A stretch of 64,000 bases of DNA from Diplolepis rosae (GCA_030998225.1 JAPYXD010000704.1:9796001-9860000); one strand, 5' to 3'; shown: positions 46,990 through 57,462, counted from the stretch's first letter. Numbers and translations: made by a program. Notes: a model not told the origin generated them from the sequence alone.

Positions 46990-47600
46990 TACTCGGAAAG
47001 TTTCGAAGAAAACCTCATTCTTCTTTTTTGGCACAACAGTGCGCATAAAGCACTAGGGCGCACCTTCTGGGCATGCTCTCGACTAGTTTTTCAGCATATT
47101 TCGGAGGTAGAGAGCGCCATACCTCCTTAATTTGTCGAGAGAGTTGCTTCAGGGTGAATGCACGCCTTCCTGCAAGTTTCCTCTTCACGACACTCTATAC
47201 ATTTTCTATTGAATTCGCATCAGGAGATTGTGAAGGCCAATCCAAGGTCGTGATACCATTTTCCGCTTTCCAGGACGTGCAGAGGTGACTGCGATGTTTG
47301 GGGTCGTTGTCCTCTTGAAGGATCCAATCCTTATTGTTGGCTCCAAACATCTTCTCTGCAGATCTCAGAAGGCCATGTTCGTAGATTTGAAGCATTTTTT
47401 GAGCGTTGAGGTTCTTAGTAAAAAGATCTAAACAGCCAAAATCGCGCTGTGAGAAACATCCCCAAACATAGATCTTTATGGCAAACATTTTCCGTAGCCC
47501 AAGCCAAGCGTTTTTCCATGTGAACCTCTGAGAGCAGGGGTTTTTGCCTCGTGGGACGGTACTGCACTTTCGCCTCAGCTAATCTGCATCTTATGGTGTT
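46990..47600 (-). pseudogene. Tc1-like transposase C-terminal part
   Basis: It reads FINTIRCRLAEAKVQYRPTR, LLSEVHMEKRLAWATEN, then after a deletion IYVWGCFSQRDFG and LTKNL-type residues. The second aspartate block follows, WILQEDNDPKHRS, then LDWPSQSPDANSIENV with the motif's glutamate. It ends KRKLAGRRAFTLKQLSRQIK. Tc1 transposases use DD34E; the second D and the E are present, but the first D (FTDES) is deleted between ATEN and IYVW. Frameshifts occur near 47488 and 47200. Inactive. Confidence 0.85.
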
Positions 47601-47619
47601 TATAAAGGGTTTTCCAATA

Positions 47620-48217
47620 CGGACATAACAATTTTATCTATGAATAAAACACAGAAATATTTGAGATATTGACTTCAAATTTATGGTGGGTGTAGTGCAA
47701 GCATTACATTTTATTAATGAAAATTCGATATCGGTCATATGACCACCACGAGCCCGTTGACAGCGGTCGATTCTTTGGACCCAATTTTCCACCACTCTGG
47801 CACACATTTTAACCGGAAAATTGGCAATTTCGCGTTGGATGTTGTCTTTGAGGTCGTCTAAAGTTGCTGGCTTGTTGGCATAGACCAGTGACTTGATATG
47901 GCCCCATAAAAAGAAATCCAATGGCGTTAGATCGCATGAACGAGGCGGTCATTCGACCGGACCATTTCTCGAAATAACACGTTCACCGAATTTGCCTTTC
48001 AATAAATCGATTGTGACGCGTGCTGTGTGGCTAGTGGCACCGTCTTGTTGAAACCACATATCGTTGATCTCAAATTCATCCAATTCTGGCCACAAATAAT
48101 CTTCCAACATAGCACGATAGCGCTCTCTATTGACGGTAACATGACGGTCGTTTTCATCCACGAAAAAGTACGGCCCAATCACACCTCCGGCATGAAAACG
48201 GCACCAAACAGTCATCG
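47620..48217 (-). pseudogene. IS630/mariner-type transposase C-terminal half, inserted in Tc1
   Basis: It encodes TVWCRFHAGGVIGPYFFVDE, VTVNRERYRAMLEDYLWPEL, MWFQQDGATSHTAR, a stop in place of the W of WPPRS, PLDFFLWGHIKSLVYANKPA and a C-terminal CQRARGGHMTDIEF. This family is common in insects and holds the second aspartate (QQDGATSH) and DLTPLDFFLWG blocks. Its own N-terminal DNA-binding half and TIRs are absent. The junction at about 48217 abuts Tc1 codons, so it arose by insertion or recombination. One nonsense codon interrupts an otherwise open frame. Confidence 0.8.
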
Positions 48218-48533
48218 ACGGTTTTTGTGTACCTATATCGCTCTATCTGCATTTGCACGAAGTTCTTAGACTTTTTGAGCACTTTGGCAGCAGCTGAGTA
48301 TGAAAGATGTGGTCCGCGTGCATGGGTGCACAAAAAAACCGTTTCGTAACGTTTAGCGTAGGTAGCACTCATAGCTTAATGTTGTGTAATATCTGACACT
48401 TCGAACAAGGCTGAAACGAATCGGTAGATGCGCGGTAGCCTTTCGAACGTACAGTCAGGAAATAAAAGAACGGAATAAAAATCTTTGAAACTTTCGGAGG
48501 AAATGCGTACCTTTTCTTGTGGAACAGACTGTA

Positions 48534-48716
48534 AATGAAATTAAGCGCAATTTATTTGTAAAGTAAGCTAAGAGTGACAGCTAACAAATGCCAGAAGGAA
48601 AAATTCATGAAATTGAAAGAAGCCATTCAAAAAGATGGTGAAAGACATCTATATGTGAAATCGGCAATTACTACTGTGACAACCCAATAGTCATCATAGG
48701 ACCTCGTTTAAACTCT
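48534..48716. other. spacer between two transposon relics
   Basis: No gene recognised. Confidence 0.4.
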
Positions 48717-49029
48717 GCCACCTAATACTTTATTGTTGTAAACGAAGGAGCAGACTCCCCCAGAGTAGAATCTAGCTTGGCTTTGAGATTGGTTGAACTA
48801 AGGCTTTTCAAGTAAAAGTATTGTATCACATAACGATGACCATTTTTTTTCATGTTTACAAATTCACTGAGCGTTCACTATTGATAGCTATCAAACAAAT
48901 ACTAAACAACGTAGCGTCTTCAAACTTCTACCTTGAGCTTTATAAGGTTGGTACTTTTGACAAGAGTAATTTTTTTCAAACAACCGTCATCTATACGTCA
49001 GGTTGGGTACTTCTGGTATTACCTTCGTA
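48717..49029 (-). pseudogene. mariner 5' end and transposase N-terminus
   Basis: On the minus strand the TIR region begins at TA (49028-49029) with ACGAAGGTAATACCAGAAGT, followed by a 5' leader and an ATG at 48852. Codons give HRYVIQYFYLKSLSSTNLKA, KLDSTLGESAPSFTTIKY, one stop, VAEFKRG. This is the helix-turn-helix N-terminal domain of a mariner. Everything after VAEFKRG is missing. It is the uninterrupted paralogue of the relic at 2448-3820 and reveals the pre-insertion sequence of both TTAA MITEs there. Confidence 0.85.
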
Positions 49030-49835
49030 TTTACATTTAGTCGCAATGACTACATTATCTCTTCACGGTGACCATTTTTTCTACGTACACTGACGGATCA
49101 ATTATTTTTCGAATTCAATTATAAAAGGTAGTTGAGGACAGTTTCAACTAGAATCTACCGCGTTGCTATGACCAAAAATGTTTCTCAGTGATATATGAAA
49201 TTTAATATACGCAATTATAAATTTAAATACACATCACTGTCGATAAAACAGAATATTCTCTAGATTCTTTTATAATTCGCGAATCATTAGAACTAGCTGA
49301 TAATATTTCAAATCAATTCAATCATCAATATTACCCAAACTTTTTCTTAATTATGTCAGAAATGCGACGTATGGGGGTAGACTTGAGCTAAAGTTTTCTC
49401 TTAATATGTATGGAAATTTATGACGTGTTTGAACTCTTATTTGCTTTGCATAATACTGGAATTGTTGACCTGTACTTGAATGCCAATCTATGAATGCTTT
49501 CAAGACATCATTATATTCAAGGAGGAAAATCTGTCAGAGGCTAACAATGACTCTATTGCATAAATTGCATCCCTACCGAACTTGACACTTCGCAGCATGC
49601 AGATTAGTATGCTTGGTAGTTGGTAGTGTACCATGGTCGTACAGACAGGTCCGAAATCTCAGGTGGCAGGGCTCAACTTGTAAGTTGCAGCATTGCGCAA
49701 TTCCAAAACTTGCCACAACAATCGAAAAGTCTATAATCCACATAGCCTTAATACAGTCTGTGTCTATCCTAACTCATACTTATTCCTTGCCTCTGTGTGT
49801 AGCCATGTATTGTAGGTGACATCTATTTATTTTGG
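49030..49835. other. intergenic, nothing recognised
   Basis: AT-rich sequence; no gene recognised. Confidence 0.4.
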
Positions 49836-50095
49836 GTCGTTAACGTCGAAGGTCGTCCACAGCGAAGGTCGTCTTGAAAACTCTTTTGACCACGTTTGAA
49901 CTCCTGAAATTGCCTCCATGTCTTCGTGGATCTGTTTCATTATTAACCCTTTTTATGCAGAAACTTGATGACAGCGCGTTGCTCGATTTTGTCCATTTTT
50001 ACAAAAAGCCTTACTAGGTCTCACTTAAATCGGTGTAACTTCTGAACCATTAACAGCACAGTAATGAAGCTTTACACAGTCGCAACTAAAGAATA
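49836..50095 (-). pseudogene. another mariner N-terminal fragment
   Basis: From the ATG at 49996 the minus strand encodes MDKIEQRAVIKFLHKKG, a stop, then after frame changes FKRGQKSFQDDLRCGRPST. MDKIEQRAVIKFL and EFKRGRxSxxDDPRSGRPS are hallmarks of mariner DNA-binding domains, in a lineage distinct from the neighbours. Roughly 100 bp of 5' leader is kept; the catalytic part is absent. Confidence 0.75.
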
Positions 50096-50320
50096 AGAGA
50101 ATGTAATAGGAATAATGTTATGTAAATATTAAAATTATTTCTATATGAGGCCGCACACTTTTCAATCCACTCGCGTAGTGATGTATCACAATCCATAAAT
50201 GCATACATCAAAGTTCAAAAATCGTATATGCAATGACTTCATACAGAGGAGATCAGAGTGAACAGAAAAAAATTATTATCATTTATGGTACTTAGAAAAA
50301 TTGTCATTGGTACTTACTTA

Positions 50321-50384
50321 GGGATCGAACCCCAGACCTCGTTCTCAAAAGCCGGGGGAGTTACCACCTGAGCCACCGAGGCTC
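50321..50384 (-). repeat. tRNA-derived SINE head or tRNA pseudogene
   Basis: On the minus strand it has an A-box-like TGGCTCAGGTGG (50364-50375) and a perfect B-box GGTTCGATCC (50322-50331) at tRNA-like spacing. The start GCCTCGGTGGCTCAG has no complementary 3' acceptor strand, and the anticodon arm is poor, so it is not a functional tRNA. It could be the head of a SINE whose AT-rich body runs toward 50240. Confidence 0.55.
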
Positions 50385-50730
50385 TATAATAAAGTTCAAT
50401 TTATACTAAAAGATTGCAAGTTACTTACTGAAACACTAGCTTTACTTCAAGACAAATAATTAACCTATATAATGATGTAAAACATATTTTACAAAAATAT
50501 GAAATTATAGAAACATGTAAGTTTGAAAATTTATATGAAAACTTACTTTTGCTGGTATTTTTTCACGCCTAAACGAAACCACAGACAACCACTTCATCCA
50601 AACTCTTAGTCGCTGCTAAGAATGTGGAAAGGGACAATAGTGAATAATAATATATGAGAACAATATCCTCCTCGGCCTCCCCTGCTGTAGCTATGTTATG
50701 AAGCTTGATCCAAATGCATCCTTTTACGTA

Positions 50731-50900
50731 TACAGGGTGAGGCACATAAAGTGTTACAGAGCGATAGCATTCAAACTTTTGATCATATCTAAAAATGTTT
50801 CAGACAAAAGTTTCAGTGTTCTTTTGTCTGAAACATTTTTGGATATGATCAATAGTTTGAGTGCTATCGTTCTGTAACACTTTATGTGCCTCGCCTTATA
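50731..50900. mobile_element. 166-bp snap-back MITE derived from the 36.1-kb element
   Basis: The left end CAGGGTGAGGCACATAAAGT runs about 80 bp, then after a 10-base loop the same sequence returns inverted (ending near GTGCCTCGCC). Both arms match the long inverted repeats of 36129-37405 (TTGATCATATC..AAAATGTTTC, AGTGTTACAG). TA lies on both sides. It is a textbook deletion derivative retaining only terminal sequence. Confidence 0.85.
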
Positions 50901-50938
50901 TATTCTACATACCAAATTATTCTATCAGAAAATACACA

Positions 50939-53646
50939 TTAAGGGGGTAGTATACCTTCAGATTTTCAAAAAATCAATTTTCTTTTTTTTGCATTTCTAC
51001 TTAGTTTGAAACCTTAAAATTCATGTAGGAGCCTTCTTTACCATCAAAAGATTATCTAAATGGCCAAAACAAGCTTTCGCATCGCGCGTAACGCTCAAGC
51101 TAGCGCGTTGAGCGGTCAGCTATTGCACACTCGCTCTGTCTCGATCTGTAAAGTGACAGTAGTCGTGAAAAAACGTTTTGTTTTTGATTGTTCGTGCGAT
51201 TACTGTTTTTTCAATGGATCGCAAACACAAATCGGGTGATAGTGCTTATTCGCGGCCGTCTCGTCCCAAAAAACGGAAGTTTCGCGGAAATCGGCATACT
51301 GATGAAAAAGACAATTCCAACACGAGTGCATCGGCACGAAAACTTACAAGTGGACATGGGGATTTCGATGTCAACGTAGACGATACAGTGCGATATTTCG
51401 TCATAAACTCTGCTTTGTTTTCCGCTCTGCAGGATCGTGTTGTGTGCAACGTGTGTTCGGGCGCCGTAAAATTTTCCAGACGAGCTGAAAAGGGACTGGG
51501 GTTCCAATTAGTTGTTCAATGCCAATGCGACGATGAAGTGCACATTCCGAGTAGCCCTTTGGTGGGACGTACGTACAAAATAAATCGTCGTTTTGTTTTT
51601 GTAATGCGGTTGCTTGGCATTGGTTTTCAAGGAATTCAAAATTTCTGCGGTTATATGGACTTTGGGCTATCGCTGTCGAAGCATGCTTATTATGACATTC
51701 TCGAACACATTCGTATCGCGGCGCGTACAGTGGCTGAAGCAGTTCTCCGAAAAGCTGTGAATGAAGAAAAGGAAAAAAACGAGGCTGCTGGTAACATTAG
51801 AAACCATCTGTCTGTGTCGGGTGATGGTTCTTGGTCAAAGCGCGGTTTCTCCTCACTCATTGGAATCGTATCCTTGGTTGGAAAGTTTACCGGAAAAATT
51901 CTGGACGTTATCGTCAAATCGAGTGTTTGCAAAATATGCGAAAGTAAAGCCGCAGAGAAGGACGACATCGAAATGGACATTTGGCGCGAAGAACACAAGG
52001 CAGAATGTACTGCAAATCACGATGGCAGTGCCGGTAAAATGGAGGTAGACGGAGTGCTGGAAATGTTTGAGAGATCCGTGGAACTTCATAATGTTTATTA
52101 CGAAAATTACATTGGCGATGGGGATACGAAGACATTCAAATGTCTAAGAGACTCGTTACCATACGGAGACGAATTGGAAGTAAAGAAATTGGAGTGTGTT
52201 CTACATGTAAAGAAAAGATTGTACAAACGCGCGAAAGACGCCAAGAAAAACCTCACCCAGCAAAGGAACTCGCGTAAAATACTTGAAAAAATGAAATAGA
52301 TAAAACCACAACCAAACGAACTTCCAGGGGCAAAACTGTTGCAACTCGATCCAAAAAGAAAACAGAACCGAATGTGAAGACTGCTGCTTTAACAAATAAA
52401 GTAATGCTCCAGCTTTCGTCCTACTATGAACGAGCAATTCGACAGAACTCGAATTCCATCGATGGAATGCGACGTGATATCTGGGCTACTTTCCAGCATA
52501 AAATTCCCACCGACGCGCATCCCCAGCACGAGTTCTGCCCTCCAGGACCAACCTCGTGGTGCAAATATCGAGTTGCCGAGGCTGCAGGCAGGCTTCAAAA
52601 TTTCCACCACCCCCCGGCACTTGACGAGGAAATTCGACCTGCTTTGAAAAAAATTTACGAAGAACTTACAAACGATGACCTGCTAAGTCGGAGTTTGGGA
52701 GCTAACACCCAAAACAATAACGAATCGTACAATGCCACTGTCTGGCATTTGGCTCCCAAGCACATTTTTTGCGGGAAGAAGATTGTGGAATTGGTGACTG
52801 ATTGTGCCGCGTGTACCTTCAATGAGGGTTTCGTACTCTTGTTGAAAATCATGGAGACGATGGGCGTGCCGATTGGAGCAGTGGCAGTTGCTACCGCGGC
52901 GAGCAACGACGAGGCTCGAATCAGGAGGGCGGGAAAGAGCAGCTGCGAGGCTTCAAAGGAGCGCCGGACTCAAATTAGAGCCGAAAAATATCGTGAAAAT
53001 GAGCTTTTTGAAGACGCCGAGGGAGTATTATATGGACCAGGAATTGCTGATTAGGGGTAAGTTGAATTGACTGCATTTATGTTGATATTTATGAGTTTTT
53101 TCTGCATCTCAAACTTTAAACGCGTTTTTCTCGAAACACGATTTTTTCAACTGACGTGCACGATTCCGGGAAAACTACTTAACCGATTTGCTTCAACTTT
53201 TTTCTTAAATATTAATAAAACACCTACCTATCGTCCCTAGCACGGACATAAATGACAATTGTTTATTAACAATATTGTAGCAACATTTATGTTAAAAAAC
53301 AGGGCAAAAATTAAAAAAGAAAAAAAAATTTGACTGTTTGTTTCTTTATTAACAAATTTGCACAATTCTGCTAGGGACGATAACCATTCATACCCTCATT
53401 AAGAATCATTATAACTTTTCTGTTTCAGACGATTCTATCTTGAGATATCCTGCACGCAAAAAAAAACGGAGTGTCATTGGGCCGGCCGTAACTCAGCGGA
53501 ATGTCATCAAAATTTAACAGAAAAAATTTCTTTTGTACTTTATAACATACCTCACAACATGTAAATAATTTGACATTCAAAAATAAAAATTTGTACAAAA
53601 AAAAAATGGTAAAGAAATAGGCCGCGAAGGTATACTACCCCCTTAA
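50939..53646 (+). mobile_element. Kolobok-type DNA transposon, 2.7 kb, nearly complete
   Basis: The left end TTAAGGGGGTAGTATACCTT and the right end, its exact reverse complement, form a 21-bp inverted repeat including TTAA (TTAA at 50939-50942 and 53643-53646). TTAA duplication together with a Mutator-like (PF20700-style) transposase domain indicates the Kolobok superfamily; the superfamily call is inferred from those two traits. The transposase occupies 51214-53054. Flanking non-coding regions are AT-rich with TTTTTCTCGAAACACG-type sequence at the 3' side. It is the only element here with almost its full coding region, suggesting the youngest coding insertion. Confidence 0.8.
51214..53054 (+). 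pseudogene. Kolobok/Mutator-like transposase with one frameshift
   Basis: I prefer the ATG at 51214 (MDRKHKSGD) over the in-frame one at 51178, because the basic nuclear-type stretch follows it at once. Numbering from 51178, a Cys pair (C90, C93: VCNVCSG) and C115/C117 resemble a zinc-binding fold. Then come MRLLGIGFQGIQNFCG, the VSGDGSWSKRGFSSL block (D216), CKICES, HKAECTANHDGSAGKMEVD and YIGDGDTKTF (D314, D316). The frame stops at 52299. The next frame, open from 52287 to 53054, carries RQNSNSIDGMR, PPGPTSWCKY and the NNNESYNATVWHLAPKHIF block (Glu codon at 52722). Domain order is continuous across the overlap, so a single-base change in the A6 run at 52286-52291 explains the break. DDE-type catalysis is inferred from the family. 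Confidence 0.8.
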
Positions 53647-54029
53647 TAAATGCGTAGACAAAATTTAGCCAGTAATCCCCACCATAAAGTTGGATAAAAG
53701 TCGCACATAATAGCGATCCGGTAAATTTTTATATCAAACATTGTAATAGGAATCGCGCGAAAATCTAATAAAGTGAGGAAGAATTTATAAAAGAATTCAA
53801 GAGGATCTTCATAGTAAGAAAGTAGTAAATACTTTTGCTTCAGTTTAAAGTTTCGTCGAAAGGTGCATCAAAGACACCGTGGAAATCCAATTTACTTAAA
53901 GCTCTATCGGCCTTAAGAAACACATTCTCACCGTAATACTCGCGCTTCGCGCTCGATTTTTACTTTATATCTGTAAGAGCCACATTTCATTTTGAAATAA
54001 AACAAAAAAGTTTTAGATCTTTTTGTGAA
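53647..54029. other. intergenic, nothing recognised
   Basis: Contains CTCGCGCTTCGCGCTCGA near 53940; otherwise AT-rich without a recognised feature. Confidence 0.4.
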
Positions 54030-54480
54030 CAATATTACATTATAAAGTTTTTTTTTCGTATCATATAATTTAACTGGAAGATGAAATTTTGGTATTGACT
54101 TTTATTCAAGTTTCAAGTGAATGTAACTTTTATAATTTTATTTAATTGAAAAATATTATCAGGATAATTAGAAAGTATTTATGAGCACTATCAGAAATCA
54201 ATATTGCATTTGTTTTATTCAAAAACACAAAAAATGCTCTTATTTTTACAATTGTGATCGGATGTGGCTGGTTAATGAACTTTTCCTTACTTTTTGGACT
54301 CCGACAAAATATCCCAAAGCTGAATCCGATAATTCTATCGAGAGTTATCGTATTTTCAGATGCCGGACAGATGAGAGACAGACACTTTCGTAAAAATCGT
54401 TTTTTTCTGACTCAGAGGGTCTCAAAACGTAAAGATTTGATGAAAATTCCCAAAATAATTTTTTATATAAGGAGTTTAGA
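54030..54480 (+). repeat. dispersed repeat, plus-oriented copy (mate at 15.8 kb)
   Basis: Reverse complement of 15790-16250, sharing TTATCAGGATAATT, GATGTGGCTGGTTAA.GAAC, TCTATCGAGAGTTAT and GGTCTCAAAACGTAAAGATT. It has only one copy of the unit that is tandemly repeated beside its mate. Confidence 0.7.
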
Positions 54481-54537
54481 GTAAAAGGAAAGTAGATATT
54501 ATTGTCATAGAAATTGAAACATAAAAATGGTTGAAGC

Positions 54538-54712
54538 AAAAGAGAGACAAGTTTTCTTCAGTGATAGAGCGAAACAAAATGAAGTTGGAGCAAAAGTGTG
54601 ACTGGGCTGTCTTCTTTTAACTTTGGAGCAAAACCGTGACAACCGAGTCGCTCTTTTCTTCCAACCTCATTTTGTTTCGCTTTACCGCTAAAGGAAACTT
54701 GTCTCTCTTTTC
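54538..54712. repeat. foldback of GAAACAAAATGAAGTTGG arms
   Basis: The left arm contains AGACAAGTTTTCTTCAGTGA and GAGCGAAACAAAATGA. The right arm is its complement with substitutions and is followed by a further direct repeat of CATTTTGTTTCG.TTTACCGC (54722-54753). Non-coding. Confidence 0.6.
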
Positions 54713-54767
54713 CTCCCAATGCATTTTGTTTCGTTTTACCGCTAAAGAAAACTTGTATAGAGTCGAT

Positions 54768-55370
54768 AGTCCAAGCAACAGGGCATTTATTATGAATGAT
54801 TTATGACATTATTTATTTCAAAAAACGGACTGCGCCATCAGAAGAAAGGTTGGTCATAGAGTAATTGTGTCATGTTTTGGACAATGAAATATGATTTATA
54901 AATTTTTAATCAACATTTAAGACCAAAAAATCGCACTTTTTTTAGTTTTTTGTTTACAACATTAAAGGTAATTATCCAATCTTGACGACATCAATTGATA
55001 AGTTGTAGACAATTGAATTGCCAACAAAATAAGCTGTCGCTTGATCTGATTGGATAATTAGAAGCGGAGAAAATTCGGAAAAACTGGTAAATTTAGCTTT
55101 TGTTAAACAAATTAATATCTCAGTTAATTTTTAACTTTTCAGGTTGAGGTTTGGTGGAAAAGTAGCAGACTTTATGCTCTTCAAATGTATAAAAAACGGA
55201 CACTTTGAGATAATACGTTTTCGCGCTATTGACACTTTCATTTATTTAATCCGTTAATTGTAAAATGTCTGCTTGCCGCAGAGGTGGTCCCATTTTTATT
55301 TTGAAAACGGCTTTTAAAAATATAAATCAAGCACAAAATAACGTCAATCTTGATTTTTCGCTAAAATGTT
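54768..55370 (+). repeat. ~600-bp dispersed repeat, copy 2
   Basis: Same-orientation match to 33765-34365 with scattered substitutions. It lacks the foldback found at the end of copy 1. Confidence 0.7.
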
Positions 55371-56139
55371 GCAACGTACATTAAAAAAAGACCCAAACAT
55401 GACTTCAAACTTCTGAAAGACAAGCACGAAAAGCCAGTCTTCAAAGGTCTGTGTATGATCAAATAATGACACCATTACAAACATTACAAACTGACAACAA
55501 TTGAATTTTCATTTATTTGAAAGTATTGGATGTAAAAGTTCATTGTTAATAAATTACATGACTGCTTTCGAATTAAACAGTGTTTCTTTCTCAAAAGACG
55601 TTTTAGTATTTACCGACTTTTATTTGTGGGAACTGCATAAAATCCTCATCGGGATATGGTAGACTCACCTACAAATGTTAGAGTGCGCTCGACTCTATAT
55701 TTCGCGTTGCGCGCTCCAAGCGCGCGGTCATACAAAAAAAATTTTTTCTCGAAAAGTATCAAACGGTCCACTACCAAATTTTGACACAAAGTTCTGTGTA
55801 CTTAACGAACAAATTACACAAAAAATGATTCAATTCAGACATGTCCCCTTTGAGATAATTCCATTTGTTTACTTAATTGTTGCATAGAAAGTACTAAATA
55901 CCATTTCTGAGTTTTCATCAAAGCATGGACTTAATAGTAGATCCCATGGCATATTTCATTTATGTATTCTATACTCTTCGTTGAATATTAGAAGCAGTAT
56001 TGAAAAAAACATTTTTTGCACTTTGAAAAAAAAATACGTGTCATTTTTCTTCCTTTCTGGAACGAGGAAAAACATTTTCAGGTTAATCAAAATTTTGATT
56101 GTAAATCTGATATGGAATAACCCATATATATATTTCCAT
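55371..56139. other. intergenic, nothing recognised
   Basis: A CpG-rich snippet lies at 55680-55730 (TTGCGCGCTCCAAGCGCGCG). Open frames are short and domain-free. Confidence 0.4.
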
Positions 56140-57414
56140 TTAAGGGGAGCGATCCATTTCTCGGGTTAAACAAATCGATTTTTTAAATAAATTAATTCTA
56201 AACATATTCAAAAATGTGTCTGTGAAGTTTTAGGTCAATATTCTGAAAATTGACAAAGTGAAGGACATTATTACGTACGTGGCGGGTAGCCTCCACATGG
56301 AGGAAAGTTTGGTGGATCCGCTCGCCCAACACGTAGAACTGATGCGCTAAAGACACAGAAAGCAGCGCGATCTCTGTTTATTCGAAGCCGTTACACGAAA
56401 TACTTCGACCAACCGTTCTCTCGCAAGCCTTGTCGTCAGTTTGGGGCAACCAGTGCCCCAAGTTTAGAGTAGGCGTGACATTAAACCAAAGAGGTACGGC
56501 TTTCCCACCGCTAGTGCAACGGTTCTACTAAACTTCACACCGTGTACCCAGCGTGCTTGAGCTATTAAGAGGACTGTGCCAAAAATCAGGCCGGAATTCG
56601 AGCGCTCACGTTAGACATGCATTTTCTCGCTCAATAGTACTCGGATTTTGATAATTTGTTTTTTTCATTTTGTTCAGGACACTCCATACTTTTTTACGGT
56701 GTAGCCCGAATCTCAAATAAGTCTAAAGGGGACCGTAGGATCGGCGAGGAACGCCAGGTTTTAGATGCTCAACTTTGTGCCTCCACCAATTTCATACCAA
56801 TGGACCTTATTCAATTTTTTTTCTTCCTTTTACTCGTTATACTGTCCTCTTCATTCTGTCATACGATTTTCCTTCTCACTTGAATACTCATGTTACAAGC
56901 TCGTTTGATTTTTTGCCTAATGTTTCATCAACTTAATCTACATACCGATTCTGACATATACCGTTTGTTTTTAAATAAAAGCATATGGAAAATTGAAGAG
57001 GACAGTATAACAAGTAAAAGGAAAAAGAAAATTTGAATTAGGTCCATTGGTATGGAATTGTTGGGGGCACAAAGTTGAGCATCTAAAACCTGACGTTCCT
57101 CGCCGATCCTACAATTTTCTTTGGACTTATTTGAGATTTAGGCTACACCGTTCGAAAGTATAGAGGGTCCTAAACGAAATAGAAAAAAAAAGATCCAAAA
57201 ATTAATTAAATTCCAAGTAAACATGTTAATTCAATTTTTTTGTTATAGATACCTTTGAATTGGCTCTACATCGCGAATTATACATTTTAAAATCATTTTT
57301 AAATAAAGAATTATTCGTGTGCAAAGTTTGGAATACCTAACGAGAATACTTTTTTCCAATCCACGCGCAAAGTTTAATTATGATTTTGGCCCGAGATATA
57401 AATCGCTCCCTTCA
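56140..57414. mobile_element. 1.27-kb TTAA-type element with a nested foldback
   Basis: The left terminus is TTAAGGGGAGCGATCCATTT then CTCGGG. The right terminus, reverse complemented, is TGAAGGGAGCGATTTATATC then TCGGG. This is an imperfect inverted repeat of about 25 bp with TTAA on the left and a mutated TTCA on the right. Inside are a GC-richer stretch at 56270-56640 of unknown origin (GTGGCGGGTAGCCTCCACAT, CAGTTTGGGGCAACCAGTGC) and a foldback MITE at 56668-57180. No transposase is recognised. Confidence 0.6.
56668..57180. mobile_element. foldback MITE with ~180-bp arms
   Basis: Left arm 56668-56867 and right arm 57000-57180 are inverted copies sharing GTAGGATCGGCGAGGAACG, AGGTTTTAGATGCTCAACTT and ACCAATGGACCT.ATTCAA. 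Ends read ATTTTGTTCAGGACACTC against ATTTCGTTTAGGACCCTC. The central spacer is AT-rich. Open frames on the arms have no domain. Confidence 0.75.
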
Positions 57415-57462
57415 ACATGAAGCTTTATTGCCTTTTTAAAAAATATGTGAATTTCTTAGATA

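Larger units (their letters stand above)
46958..48533 (-). mobile_element. Tc1-family element with a foreign transposase embedded
   Basis: Inverted termini CAGTCTGTTCCACAAGAAAA (right end on the minus strand) and CGGTCTGTTCCACAAGAAAA (left) are followed by GGTACGC and TCGGAAAGTTTC-like bases. TA follows the right end. The element is 1572 bp. Minus-strand N-terminal codons (48372-48233: RYETVFLCTHARGPHLSYSA, KKSKNF) and C-terminal codons (47600-46990) are Tc1-like. The region between comes from another family. First-aspartate (DES) codons of Tc1 are missing. It is a dead composite. Confidence 0.85.

Noticed and set aside
49374..49392. GGGGGTAGACTTGAG as a relic of the 2.5-kb MITE end
   Set aside because: It lacks TTAA and a partner end; only about ten bases match.
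50321..50384. Functional tRNA gene
   Set aside because: The 3' acceptor strand does not pair with the 5' GCCTCGG and the anticodon arm is poor.
52286..52299. Programmed -1 frameshift in the Kolobok transposase
   Set aside because: No in-frame slippery heptamer; a simple homopolymer indel is sufficient.
15854..54393. Similar proteins at 15854-16081 and 54181-54393 as a gene family
   Set aside because: Both lie in copies of a non-coding dispersed repeat and the frames are not conserved beyond DNA identity.
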